20,824 nucleotides of DNA from NCBI GenBank assembly GCA_021772735.1, contig JAJFLK010000013.1, positions 1 to 20,824 of the forward strand, in the 5' to 3' direction. The DNA is from Candidatus Sumerlaeota bacterium (GTDB taxonomy: Bacteria > Sumerlaeota > Sumerlaeia > MVZB01 > JAJFLK01). Below the pieces are notes generated by a model, which was not told the origin of the DNA, ran no database searches, and saw nothing but the letters and a program-made list of their open reading frames with translations. Below, in pieces: positions 8,298-14,648 of this stretch; the first letter of the stretch is position 1, and the number at the start of each line of letters is the position of its first letter. Made by a program: the position numbers and the translations under genes.

Positions 8298-8318
8298 CGC
8301 AGCGGGGACCACGCTGCG
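8298..8318 (+). terminator. Possible hairpin terminator after pal
   Basis: CGCAGCG and CGCTGCG form a perfect 7-bp stem around a 7-base loop, starting 8 bases after the pal stop codon. No T-run follows, so it may act with Rho or only protect the mRNA 3' end. Confidence 0.4.
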
Positions 8319-8359
8319 GGCGATACGCTTGGCGCCGGGGCGCTTGTCCCATATTCCAT

Positions 8360-8388
8360 TTGACGCATACGCAGACTGCTCTTAGACT
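8360..8388 (+). promoter_or_regulatory. Sigma70-like promoter of the tRNA-Lys/tRNA-Glu unit
   Basis: TTGACG at 8360-8365, a 17-base spacer and TAGACT at 8383-8388 give a near-consensus promoter. The bases just after the -10 box (GCGGGGC) are a GC-rich discriminator, the feature that makes stable-RNA promoters sensitive to ppGpp and DksA. It would give a leader of about 85 bases before tRNA-Lys. Confidence 0.68.
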
Positions 8389-8396
8389 GCGGGGCT

Positions 8397-8425
8397 GGGC
8401 TTGCTGGTGAAGGTGAGGCAAGCCC
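8397..8425 (+). repeat. Leader hairpin upstream of tRNA-Lys
   Basis: GGGCTTGC at 8397-8404 and GCAAGCCC at 8418-8425 form a perfect 8-bp stem with a 13-base loop, right after the predicted transcription start. There is no T-run. It probably folds at the 5' end of the tRNA precursor; its role (processing or anti-termination) is not known. Confidence 0.5.
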
Positions 8426-8480
8426 TGTCCGGTGCGCTTGGCGAGGTCGAAATCGCAACCGCCCGGAGCTCGGAGGATGC

Positions 8481-8556
8481 GGGCGCGTAGCTCAGTCGGT
8501 AGAGCACCGGCCTTTTAAGCCGTTGGTCGTGAGTTCGAGCCTCACCGCGCTCACCA
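8481..8556 (+). tRNA. tRNA-Lys (anticodon TTT)
   Basis: A complete 76-base cloverleaf: acceptor GGGCGCG with CGCGCTC (one G-T pair), D arm GCTC...GAGC, anticodon loop CTTTTAA with TTT at positions 34-36, T arm GTGAG-TTCGAGC-CTCAC, discriminator A and an encoded CCA at 8554-8556. The C27-T43 pair at the top of the anticodon stem does not form. It is followed after 39 bases by tRNA-Glu in the same transcript. Confidence 0.97.
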
Positions 8557-8595
8557 TCCGCCACCGGCCGGTTCGTCCGCCGGATTTCCCATTAC

Positions 8596-8673
8596 GTCCC
8601 CTTCGTCTAGTCTGGCCTAGGACACCGGATTTTCATTCCGGCAACAGGGGTTCAAATCCCCTAGGGGATGCCA
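8596..8673 (+). tRNA. tRNA-Glu (anticodon TTC)
   Basis: A complete 78-base cloverleaf: acceptor GTCCCCT with AGGGGAT (terminal G-T pair), anticodon stem CCGGA/TCCGG around TTTTCAT with anticodon TTC, T arm AGGGG-TTCAAAT-CCCCT, discriminator G and encoded CCA at 8671-8673. Its unit ends at the terminator 18 bases downstream. Confidence 0.97.
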
Positions 8674-8690
8674 GAAATCAATCGCTCGGG

Positions 8691-8726
8691 GGCCCGAAGC
8701 ACAGTCTTCGGGCCTTCGTCTTTTTT
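8691..8726 (+). terminator. Rho-independent terminator of the tRNA unit
   Basis: GGCCCGAAG at 8691-8699 and CTTCGGGCC at 8706-8714 form a perfect 9-bp stem with a 6-base loop (CACAGT), followed by TTCGTCTTTTTT. This is a textbook intrinsic terminator and separates the tRNAs from the PQQ dehydrogenase gene. Confidence 0.93.
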
Positions 8727-8766
8727 GAGCTGCGGCTGATCCGCTCCGCCAGATTCCCCGTGATTT

Positions 8767-8775
8767 CCCCCCCCC
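8767..8775 (+). repeat. Run of nine C bases before the PQQ dehydrogenase start
   Basis: Nine consecutive C bases lie 18 bases before the ATG at 8794, in the expected 5' untranslated or promoter region. Such a tract can vary in length by slippage. Confidence 0.9.
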
Positions 8776-8793
8776 GCTCTGGAATCATCGGGC

Positions 8794-10800
8794 ATGAGAA
8801 TCAAAAGCTTCTCCCGACTCGCACCGCGAATCACTCTCGCGGTCGCAACAGCGCTCGGCCTCGCTGCACTGACTCTGCCCGCGCCCTCCGCACGCGCACA
8901 AGGCGGCGCTGGCGACGCCCCCGGTCAATGGCTGCACAACGGCGGCGATCGCGCGGCGTCCAAGTATTCCCCGCTCGATCAGATCAATCGCGATAACGTC
9001 GGCGATCTGGAAATCGCCTGGCGCTGGGAGACGGCCGATGCGGCTCTCAAAGGCACCGTGCGCGGCCTTCCGGGCCAGCTTAAGACGACGCCGCTGATGA
9101 TCGACGGGACGCTCTACGCCACGACGGCGTTCAGCCAACTGGCCGCGATCGACGCGGGCACCGGCGTGACGAAATGGGTCTACGATCCCAAGTCGTACGA
9201 AGCCGGCCGCCCGACGAACACCGGGTTCCAGCATCGCGGGGCCGAATACTGGCGCGGCGAGGACGGCGAGGAGCGCATCATTTACGCCACCGGCGCCCGC
9301 CAGTTGATTTCGATCGACATCGCGACCGGCAAGCCCGATCCGAACTTCGGCACGGACGGCATCGTCGATCTGGAGCAGGATCTCGGCCGCAAGTTCAATC
9401 CGCGATACATCGCGCACAATTCCCCGCCCATCGTCTGCCGCGATTCGATCGTCGTCGGCTCGATCATCTTCGATGCGCCTCCGGGTAATTCGATGCCGCC
9501 GGGCCACGTCCGCGCATACGATGTCCGCACGGGCAAGTTCAAATGGCGTTTCAACACGATCCCGCAAGAAGGCGAGATCGGCAACGAGACGTGGGAGAAC
9601 GACGCGTGGAAAAAGCTCGGCAACACGAACGTCTGGACCATGATGAGCGCCGACGAAGAGCTCGGATACGTCTACCTGCCGACCTCCACGCCGACCAACG
9701 ATTGGTATGGCGGCCACCGGCTCGGCGATAACCTCTTCGCCGAGTCCATCGTCTGCGTCGATGCCGAGACCGGCGAGCGCGTCTGGCATTTCCAGGCCGT
9801 TCATCACGGCCTCTGGGATTACGATTTCCCGGCCGCGCCGAATCTGGTCGATATCGTCGTCGATGGCAAACCGATCAAGGCCCTGGCCCAGGTAAGCAAG
9901 CAGGGTTTCTGTTATGTGTTCGACCGCGCGACGGGAGAGCCGGTCTGGCCCATCGAGGAGCGCCCCGTGCCCGAATCCGTCGTGCCCGGCGAACGCACCG
10001 CGCCCACGCAGCCTTTCCCGACCAAGCCGCCGCCCTTCGAGCGTCAGGGTTTCACCGAAGATGACGTCATCGACTTCACTCCTGAGATCAAGGCTGAGGC
10101 CATGCGCATCCTCGAGAACTACGTGATGGGGCCAATCTTCACGCCGCCGTGGCTCATCGGCCACGAAGGCAAACAGGGCACCATCATGCTGCCAAGCGCC
10201 GCGGGCGGCGCGAACTGGGGCGGGGCGTCGTTCGACCCGGAAACCGGAATCCTCTACGTCCCCTCGATGACGCTGCCGATGCTCTCAGGTGTCGCCCAGC
10301 CTCGGAATCCGGAGCGGACGGATTTCAAATACATGCGCCAGGGCGGATTCCTGCCCGAGATGCCGTTCGGCCTGCCGATCGTCAAGCCGCCCTACGGGCG
10401 TATCACGGCGATGGATCTGAACAAGGGCGAGATCGTCTGGCAGGTGCCCCACGGCGAGGGACCGCGCAATCATCCGATGCTCAAGGATATGAACCTGGGG
10501 CCGCTCGGCGCAACGGCCAACGGCGTTTTCTCGAACGGCGGAGGGGTGCTGACAAAGAACTTGCTGTTCGCCATCCAGGCCGAGCAGGACGACACCAGCA
10601 TCATGCGCATGGGGCCGACCGGATACCTCCGGGCGTGGGACAAAACCACCGGCGAACAGGTCTGGGAACACGACATCGACCTCACACCGCACGGCACGCC
10701 GATGACCTATCTGCACGACGGGCGCCAATACGTCGTCTTCGCCGCCGGCGGCCTCGGGCAGAATAGCGAACTGATCGCCTTCGCGCTGCCGCGATCCTGA
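8794..10800 (+). CDS. Periplasmic PQQ-dependent dehydrogenase (quinoprotein, glucose/alcohol dehydrogenase family)
   Basis: The 668-residue protein begins with a Sec signal peptide (hydrophobic core 13-28, likely cleavage after residue 35 in SARA-Q). The mature part is an eight-bladed PQQ beta-propeller, shown by repeated blade motifs such as GTGVTKWVYD, TGKFKWRFNT, ETGERVWHFQ, TGEPVWP and TTGEQVWEHD. The family signatures HHGLWDYD at 337-344 and TPHGTPMTYLHDG near the C-terminus are present. It lacks the membrane helices of membrane glucose dehydrogenase and has no CxxCH, so electrons must pass to a separate cytochrome or quinone partner. No adjacent-Cys pair of methanol-dehydrogenase type is seen. 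The oxidised alcohol or sugar cannot be predicted. No pqq biosynthesis genes lie here. The ribosome site is weak. The MenB/BadI-like gene follows after 30 bases and is likely cotranscribed. Confidence 0.88.
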   Translation: MRIKSFSRLAPRITLAVATALGLAALTLPAPSARAQGGAGDAPGQWLHNGGDRAASKYSPLDQINRDNVGDLEIAWRWETADAALKGTVRGLPGQLKTTPLMIDGTLYATTAFSQLAAIDAGTGVTKWVYDPKSYEAGRPTNTGFQHRGAEYWRGEDGEERIIYATGARQLISIDIATGKPDPNFGTDGIVDLEQDLGRKFNPRYIAHNSPPIVCRDSIVVGSIIFDAPPGNSMPPGHVRAYDVRTGKFKWRFNTIPQEGEIGNETWENDAWKKLGNTNVWTMMSADEELGYVYLPTSTPTNDWYGGHRLGDNLFAESIVCVDAETGERVWHFQAVHHGLWDYDFPAAPNLVDIVVDGKPIKALAQVSKQGFCYVFDRATGEPVWPIEERPVPESVVPGERTAPTQPFPTKPPPFERQGFTEDDVIDFTPEIKAEAMRILENYVMGPIFTPPWLIGHEGKQGTIMLPSAAGGANWGGASFDPETGILYVPSMTLPMLSGVAQPRNPERTDFKYMRQGGFLPEMPFGLPIVKPPYGRITAMDLNKGEIVWQVPHGEGPRNHPMLKDMNLGPLGATANGVFSNGGGVLTKNLLFAIQAEQDDTSIMRMGPTGYLRAWDKTTGEQVWEHDIDLTPHGTPMTYLHDGRQYVVFAAGGLGQNSELIAFALPRS

Positions 10801-10830
10801 GACCCATAAAGTCCAACCGGGAATGCTCGC

Positions 10831-11625
10831 ATGAACCTCGACGAACTCACCGACGTCAGCTACGAGATCGATAACGGCCTGGCGTGGATCACGATCGATC
10901 GGCCGGAGCGATACAACGCGTTTCGCGGCCGGACGATCGATGAGCTGATCCGATGTTTCAAATCCGCGTGGGCCGATAAGGGCGTCGGCGTTGTCGCGCT
11001 GACCGGCGCCGGAGATAAGGCCTTCTGCGCGGGCGGCGATCAGAAGCAGCGGGCCGAGACCGGAGATTACGGCCAGACCGAGACCGGCCTTTTCGAAGTC
11101 GAGACTCTGCACCGCGTCATCCGCGATATCCCAAAGCCGGTCATTGCGGCGGTGAACGGCGTCGCGATCGGCGGCGGGCATGTGCTGCACGTTCTGTGCG
11201 ACCTGACCATCGCGGCCGAGCACGCGCGATTCGGTCAGGCCGGGCCGCGCGTCGGTTCGTTCGACGCGGGTTTCGGCAGCGCATACCTGGCGCGGATCAT
11301 CGGCGAAAAACGCGCGCGGGAGATCTGGTATCTGTGCCGCCAATACGACGCGGCGACGATGCAGGCCTGGGGCCTTGTCAACGCGGTCGTGCCCAAGGCA
11401 GAGTTGCGGGGCGAGGTCCGGCGCTGGGCTGACGAGATGCTTTCGAAATCTCCCACTGCGCTCGGAGTCCTCAAACACAGTTTCAATGCAGACAGCGAAT
11501 CGATTGCGGGGATCGGCACGATGTCGTTCGATACTCTCGGCCTGTTTGTCGGCAGCGACGAGGCCAAAGAAGGAGTCAAGGCGTTCAACGAAAAACGGCC
11601 ACCGGATTTCGCGCCCTACCGATGA
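10831..11625 (+). CDS. MenB/BadI-type crotonase (naphthoyl-CoA synthase or 2-ketocyclohexanecarboxyl-CoA hydrolase-like)
   Basis: A 264-residue crotonase-fold enzyme acting on acyl-CoA in the cytoplasm. Oxyanion-hole segments are FCAGGDQ at 65-71 and AIGGGHVLH at 112-120. The stretch FGQAGPRVGSFDAGFGSAYL at 134-153 with S143 and D145, and REIWYLCRQYD at 163-173, are the marks of MenB and its close relative BadI rather than of ordinary enoyl-CoA hydratases. The N-terminal NAFRGRTIDELI and the C-terminal half (SPTALGVLKHSFNADS, DEAKEGVKAFNEKRPP) recall BadI, a ring-cleaving hydrolase of benzoate degradation, whereas HVLHVLCDLTIAA recalls MenB. Both types catalyse Claisen or retro-Claisen chemistry. 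No men or bad genes are nearby. It follows the PQQ dehydrogenase by 30 bases and overlaps the next gene by ATGA. The subfamily is undecided. Confidence 0.85.
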   Translation: MNLDELTDVSYEIDNGLAWITIDRPERYNAFRGRTIDELIRCFKSAWADKGVGVVALTGAGDKAFCAGGDQKQRAETGDYGQTETGLFEVETLHRVIRDIPKPVIAAVNGVAIGGGHVLHVLCDLTIAAEHARFGQAGPRVGSFDAGFGSAYLARIIGEKRAREIWYLCRQYDAATMQAWGLVNAVVPKAELRGEVRRWADEMLSKSPTALGVLKHSFNADSESIAGIGTMSFDTLGLFVGSDEAKEGVKAFNEKRPPDFAPYR

Positions 11626-12830
11626 AACTCAAAACAGGATCCCATCCCGAAAGTTTGAAAATCTCATGGCTTGCTGGGCGCACGGTGCGTCCCGCCGTGC
11701 TCGCCGCGCTGATCGCGACGCTGGCGACTCTGTGCATCCCGGCGATGGCCCGGACCGAAGATTCGCCCGAAGTGCTCGAAGCGCAGCAGGCGACGCGTCT
11801 TCTCTGGACCGCCGGGGATTTCGAGCGTGCCATTGTCGATACCGAAGCGCTCTTTGAGCGATTTAGCGATCAACCGCGTGGGCGGAGTGCATTCTTCCAC
11901 ATCGCCAATGAACTTGAGAACACATGCGTAGTCGAGGCGCGTTCGCTCGACGAACTGGCCGATTTATTCGCCCGCGCGTGGGGGTACTATGTGAAGTCCT
12001 CTGAATCCGCCGCCGCGCAGAGCGGCGCGAGTCTTGCCGTGCTGGCAGAGCGCTCGAACGCAGGGGCGGCACGAATGAATAATAAGATCGCGCAGATTGA
12101 GGCCATGCGAGACGGGCGAATCGGCGTCCGCGCCGCCGAATCGATCTTGCGCGAATACGACGCGAACCTTGCCGCGGCGAATTATCTCGAAGATCTCATA
12201 GCAACCGGAGGCAACGACGAGGCAGACGAAGACGAGTTGCGGTTTCTCCTGCTGATCAATCTGAGCGAGCACACCGAGGCGATCGGCGGGCGAATGAGCG
12301 CCGCGCGCAATCAATTGAAAGACGATCACCCCGAAATGTATGCCGGGTCTTACGCGCGCAACGAAGGGCTCGAGGCCGAGGCCGTCGGGCGATCGATCCG
12401 GACGGCAACGCTTGCCATCGAGGAGCATGCCGATTCGGCGCATTACCTCGACTACCGTGTTTACCTCGCCTGGGCCCATGGCGCCGATGCCGGGCTCGAA
12501 GCGGCCGGGCTTGAGCGTTTCGCCAAGGCCGATGATTCGCCAGGCGTCGAACGCACTTTCCTCGCCATCGTGAGCGCGCTTGAGGCGGTGGCCGAGCAGC
12601 GTCAGGCGATCGTGGATTTCGCCGATGCCCGGCTTAGCGGCGAATCGGACCAAACCAAAATACTGGATACGCGTTACAGCGCCGACACGCTCCGCCGATA
12701 TCGAGTGCAATCGATCGAGAGTCTCGCCGAGGTGCGCGCGCAAATAAATTCGATCAGGTCGCACGAAGATGCCGGGGGTGGCGCGACGGGCGACACCGCA
12801 GAAGCGGACGCCTCCCCGACGCAGCCCTGA
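11622..12830 (+). CDS. Secreted alpha-helical protein of unknown function
   Basis: I do not recognise a family. The 402-residue protein has a long signal peptide (hydrophobic core about 25-40, likely cleavage after AMA at 41-43) and no further membrane segment, so it should be periplasmic. The mature part is strongly helical, rich in Ala, Glu, Arg and Leu, with repeat-like segments (RLLWTAGDFERAIVDTEALF, then RAWGYYVKSSESAAAQSG) suggestive of TPR-type helices at the N-terminal side. The tail after about 375 is Gly/Ala/Asp-rich and probably disordered. Its ATG overlaps the crotonase stop (ATGA) and has no ribosome site of its own, so translation is likely coupled. It ends 39 bases from the convergent lspA gene. 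Confidence 0.72.
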   Translation: MKLKTGSHPESLKISWLAGRTVRPAVLAALIATLATLCIPAMARTEDSPEVLEAQQATRLLWTAGDFERAIVDTEALFERFSDQPRGRSAFFHIANELENTCVVEARSLDELADLFARAWGYYVKSSESAAAQSGASLAVLAERSNAGAARMNNKIAQIEAMRDGRIGVRAAESILREYDANLAAANYLEDLIATGGNDEADEDELRFLLLINLSEHTEAIGGRMSAARNQLKDDHPEMYAGSYARNEGLEAEAVGRSIRTATLAIEEHADSAHYLDYRVYLAWAHGADAGLEAAGLERFAKADDSPGVERTFLAIVSALEAVAEQRQAIVDFADARLSGESDQTKILDTRYSADTLRRYRVQSIESLAEVRAQINSIRSHEDAGGGATGDTAEADASPTQP

Positions 12831-12832
12831 AT

Positions 12833-12847
12833 CGGGGCGCGTCCCCG
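12833..12847. terminator. Small hairpin between convergent genes
   Basis: CGGGG-CGCGT-CCCCG lies in the 39-base gap between the secreted-protein gene and lspA. It is a 5-bp GC stem without a T-run on either strand, so a bidirectional terminator role is only possible. Confidence 0.3.
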
Positions 12848-12869
12848 CTCGATCCATGCGTGGCCGGCG

Positions 12870-13475
12870 CTAGCTTGAAGACCGGGCTTGAGAACGGGCG
12901 GCGGATTTTTTTTCGCCACTCTCTTTTTGGATATCCGCGTTGCTGGATTCGCCGCCTGATTTCGCGGCATCGGCGACCTCGCTTTCCGCGTCCTCATGGG
13001 TCTCGGGCATCGTGAAGCTCAGCCAGATCATCAAACACATGCCGATGAAGATTGAAGAGTCTGCCACGTTGAAGGTCGGAAAGTGGTGATCGCTCCAGTA
13101 TGCGTCGAGAAAATCGACGACGTGACCCAGGCGAACCCGGTCGATCAAATTCCCGCAGGCGCCGCCGAGGATCAGGCCGAGCGGCCAGCGCAGCGCCTGC
13201 TCGGGTTCGCGCAGCCGAATGCTCCAGACAAAAATGAAAACGACGATGCACGAGGCGAAAATCGTGAGCACCGAAGGGTGTTCGCGAAACGCCGAGAACG
13301 CGGCGCCGGTGTTCGTCCGAAAAACGAGCTGAAAAAATCCCGGAACGATGACGACAGGTGGCCGGTCTACAAGCCAGGAATCCACAGCCAACTTCGTCGC
13401 CTGATCCAGAGCGATGACGAACACGCCTATGATTGAGAACCAGATCAGCGAGAGCGGCGGAAGCTGTGGTTTCAA
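12870..13475 (-). CDS. lspA: Lipoprotein signal peptidase (signal peptidase II)
   Basis: LspA is the inner-membrane aspartyl protease that cuts prolipoproteins before the lipidated Cys; the Pal protein in this window would be a substrate. The 201-residue protein has four hydrophobic helices (about 8-23, 66-86, 96-110, 139-155). Family motifs are DQATKLAVDSWL at 24-35, TNTGAAFS at 54-61, GGACGNLIDR at 104-113 and FPTFNVADSS at 132-141, with catalytic D112 and D139. I chose the TTG at 13475 because AGAGG lies 9 bases upstream and the protein then starts as LspA usually does; another in-frame TTG at 13514 would add 13 residues. A hydrophilic tail of about 45 residues after 156, rich in Glu, Lys and Ser, goes beyond the usual length of about 160. 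It is the last gene after ileS and the DksA/TraR-like gene. Confidence 0.93.
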   Translation of the reverse strand: MKPQLPPLSLIWFSIIGVFVIALDQATKLAVDSWLVDRPPVVIVPGFFQLVFRTNTGAAFSAFREHPSVLTIFASCIVVFIFVWSIRLREPEQALRWPLGLILGGACGNLIDRVRLGHVVDFLDAYWSDHHFPTFNVADSSIFIGMCLMIWLSFTMPETHEDAESEVADAAKSGGESSNADIQKESGEKKSAARSQARSSS

Positions 13476-13484
13476 TTCACTTTG

Positions 13485-13489
13485 CCTCT
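13485..13489 (-). promoter_or_regulatory. Ribosome binding site that supports the TTG start of lspA
   Basis: Read on the minus strand, AGAGG lies 9 bases before the TTG at 13475. No ATG exists near the 5' end of the frame, and the alternative TTG at 13514 lacks such a site. Confidence 0.55.
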
Positions 13490-13615
13490 GGGGTGATGGC
13501 CGCGCGCGACACAACGGCGCGACGCGGACCGCATCATCCGCCCTAACACGCCGGCTCCGGGCACGATCCGCGTCGAATCAATTCCTGGTTCGGCGGCCTT
13601 ACACCCGACGCGCGA

Positions 13616-14611
13616 TTATCGGTATCGCTTGCGCTCGAACGTCCGGCGGCAGTCCATGCAAAGATGCGCATGAGGCTTGGCAATCAGGCGCTCGATGCCG
13701 ACTTTCTCGCCGCATGCCAGGCACAGGCCGTAAGTCCGCTTCGCTTTGATCCGCTGAAGAGCTTCCTGAACCTGTTCGAGGCGTTCTTCTTCTAGCGAAC
13801 GCACGCCGAGAATCGTTTCCTTGGCCTGAATGTGGGAAGCGTATTCGGCGATATGCGTCGGGAACCCGGGCGATTCCGGCCCGCCGTTGGCGCCGCCGAC
13901 CGACATCTCCTCCATGTTCGCAAGTTCGCGGCGCAGGCGATCGCGCTCCTGCTCAAGCGCGAGCCGCAGGCTTTTCAGTTCATCCTTCGAATACGGCGAC
14001 TTTCTAGGAAACGGCTTGGGATCGTCGCTCAACAGAACCCCGCCATACATACCGGTGGGGCGATCGATGTCCGGGATGTGCTGACGCTTCTTGGGCGGCT
14101 TTGCCGGGGGAGCGGCGGTCTTGGCCGCGCCCTTCTTGCTCCCCTTTTTGGCGGCCGGAGCTTTCTTGGCGACCTTCTTTTTCACGGGCTTCTTCTTGGC
14201 GGCCTTCTTCTTCACAGCCTTTTTCTTCTTCACGACCTTCTTCTTGGTCGCCTTCTTTTTCGCAGCCTTCTTCTTTTTCACGGCCTTCTTTTTCGTGACC
14301 TTCTTCTTCACGGCCTTCTTCTTTGCGGTCTTCTTCCCCGCCGCCTTCTTTTTGGCTGCCTTCTTTGTGGTTTTCTTCTTTGCGGTCTTCTTTTTCACGT
14401 TCTTCTTCTTTGCCACCTTCTTTTTCGTTTTTTTGCCTGCGGTCTTTTTCCCCGCTGCTTTCTTCTTCGCGGTTTTCTTCTTCGCGGATTTCCCGGCCCC
14501 TTTTTTCCCCGAAGCCCTTTTCTTCGCCTTGGATTTACTGGAGGCCGCTTTCTTTCCCGCAGCCTTCTTCTTGCCCTTGGCGGTCTTTTTCGCTGCTTTC
14601 TTCTTGGCCAT
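13616..14611 (-). CDS. DksA/TraR-type zinc-finger protein with a long histone-H1-like lysine-rich N-terminal tail
   Basis: The 331-residue protein has two parts. Residues 1 to about 165 are almost only Lys, Ala, Thr, Val and Gly in degenerate KKKA/KKKT/AAKK repeats, like the tails of eukaryotic H1, chlamydial Hc1 and Pseudomonas AlgP, and should bind DNA or RNA nonspecifically. After a Pro-rich linker, residues about 207-331 form a DksA/TraR module: a helical hairpin (DELKSLRLALEQERDRLRRE and a second helix around EEERLEQVQEAL) and a four-Cys zinc finger, C297, C300, C318 and C321. DksA binds RNA polymerase through the secondary channel and works with ppGpp; the usual DxxDxA tip motif is not seen here, so that activity is uncertain. 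AGGAGA lies 7 bases before the ATG. The gene lies 37 bases after ileS and 140 before lspA. Confidence 0.88.
   Translation of the reverse strand: MAKKKAAKKTAKGKKKAAGKKAASSKSKAKKRASGKKGAGKSAKKKTAKKKAAGKKTAGKKTKKKVAKKKNVKKKTAKKKTTKKAAKKKAAGKKTAKKKAVKKKVTKKKAVKKKKAAKKKATKKKVVKKKKAVKKKAAKKKPVKKKVAKKAPAAKKGSKKGAAKTAAPPAKPPKKRQHIPDIDRPTGMYGGVLLSDDPKPFPRKSPYSKDELKSLRLALEQERDRLRRELANMEEMSVGGANGGPESPGFPTHIAEYASHIQAKETILGVRSLEEERLEQVQEALQRIKAKRTYGLCLACGEKVGIERLIAKPHAHLCMDCRRTFERKRYR
14130..14611 (-). repeat. Low-complexity Lys-codon repeat DNA encoding the H1-like tail
   Basis: On the minus strand the DNA is a run of imperfect repeats built from AAG/AAA triplets spaced by GCC, GTG or ACC, so it is strongly purine-rich on the coding strand. 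Such tracts are prone to expansion and contraction by recombination and may be hard to assemble, so the tail length may vary between strains or assemblies. Confidence 0.85.
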
Positions 14612-14618
14612 TGTGACT

Positions 14619-14624
14619 TCTCCT
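14619..14624 (-). promoter_or_regulatory. Ribosome binding site of the DksA/TraR-like gene
   Basis: AGGAGA on the minus strand lies 7 bases before the ATG at 14611, one of the strongest sites in the window. It shows that the lysine-rich tail is translated from its own start. Confidence 0.8.
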
Positions 14625-14648
14625 GGGTCGGGATTTTCGTCTTTCCTG

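Noticed and set aside
8785..10164. A 459-codon minus-strand frame opposite the PQQ dehydrogenase
   Set aside because: The plus-strand product is a clear quinoprotein with signal peptide and blade motifs; the antisense frame is compositional.
14130..14611. The tandem repeats as a possible CRISPR or minisatellite
   Set aside because: The repeats are in-frame Lys/Ala codons without constant repeats and unique spacers, so they are coding low complexity, not CRISPR.
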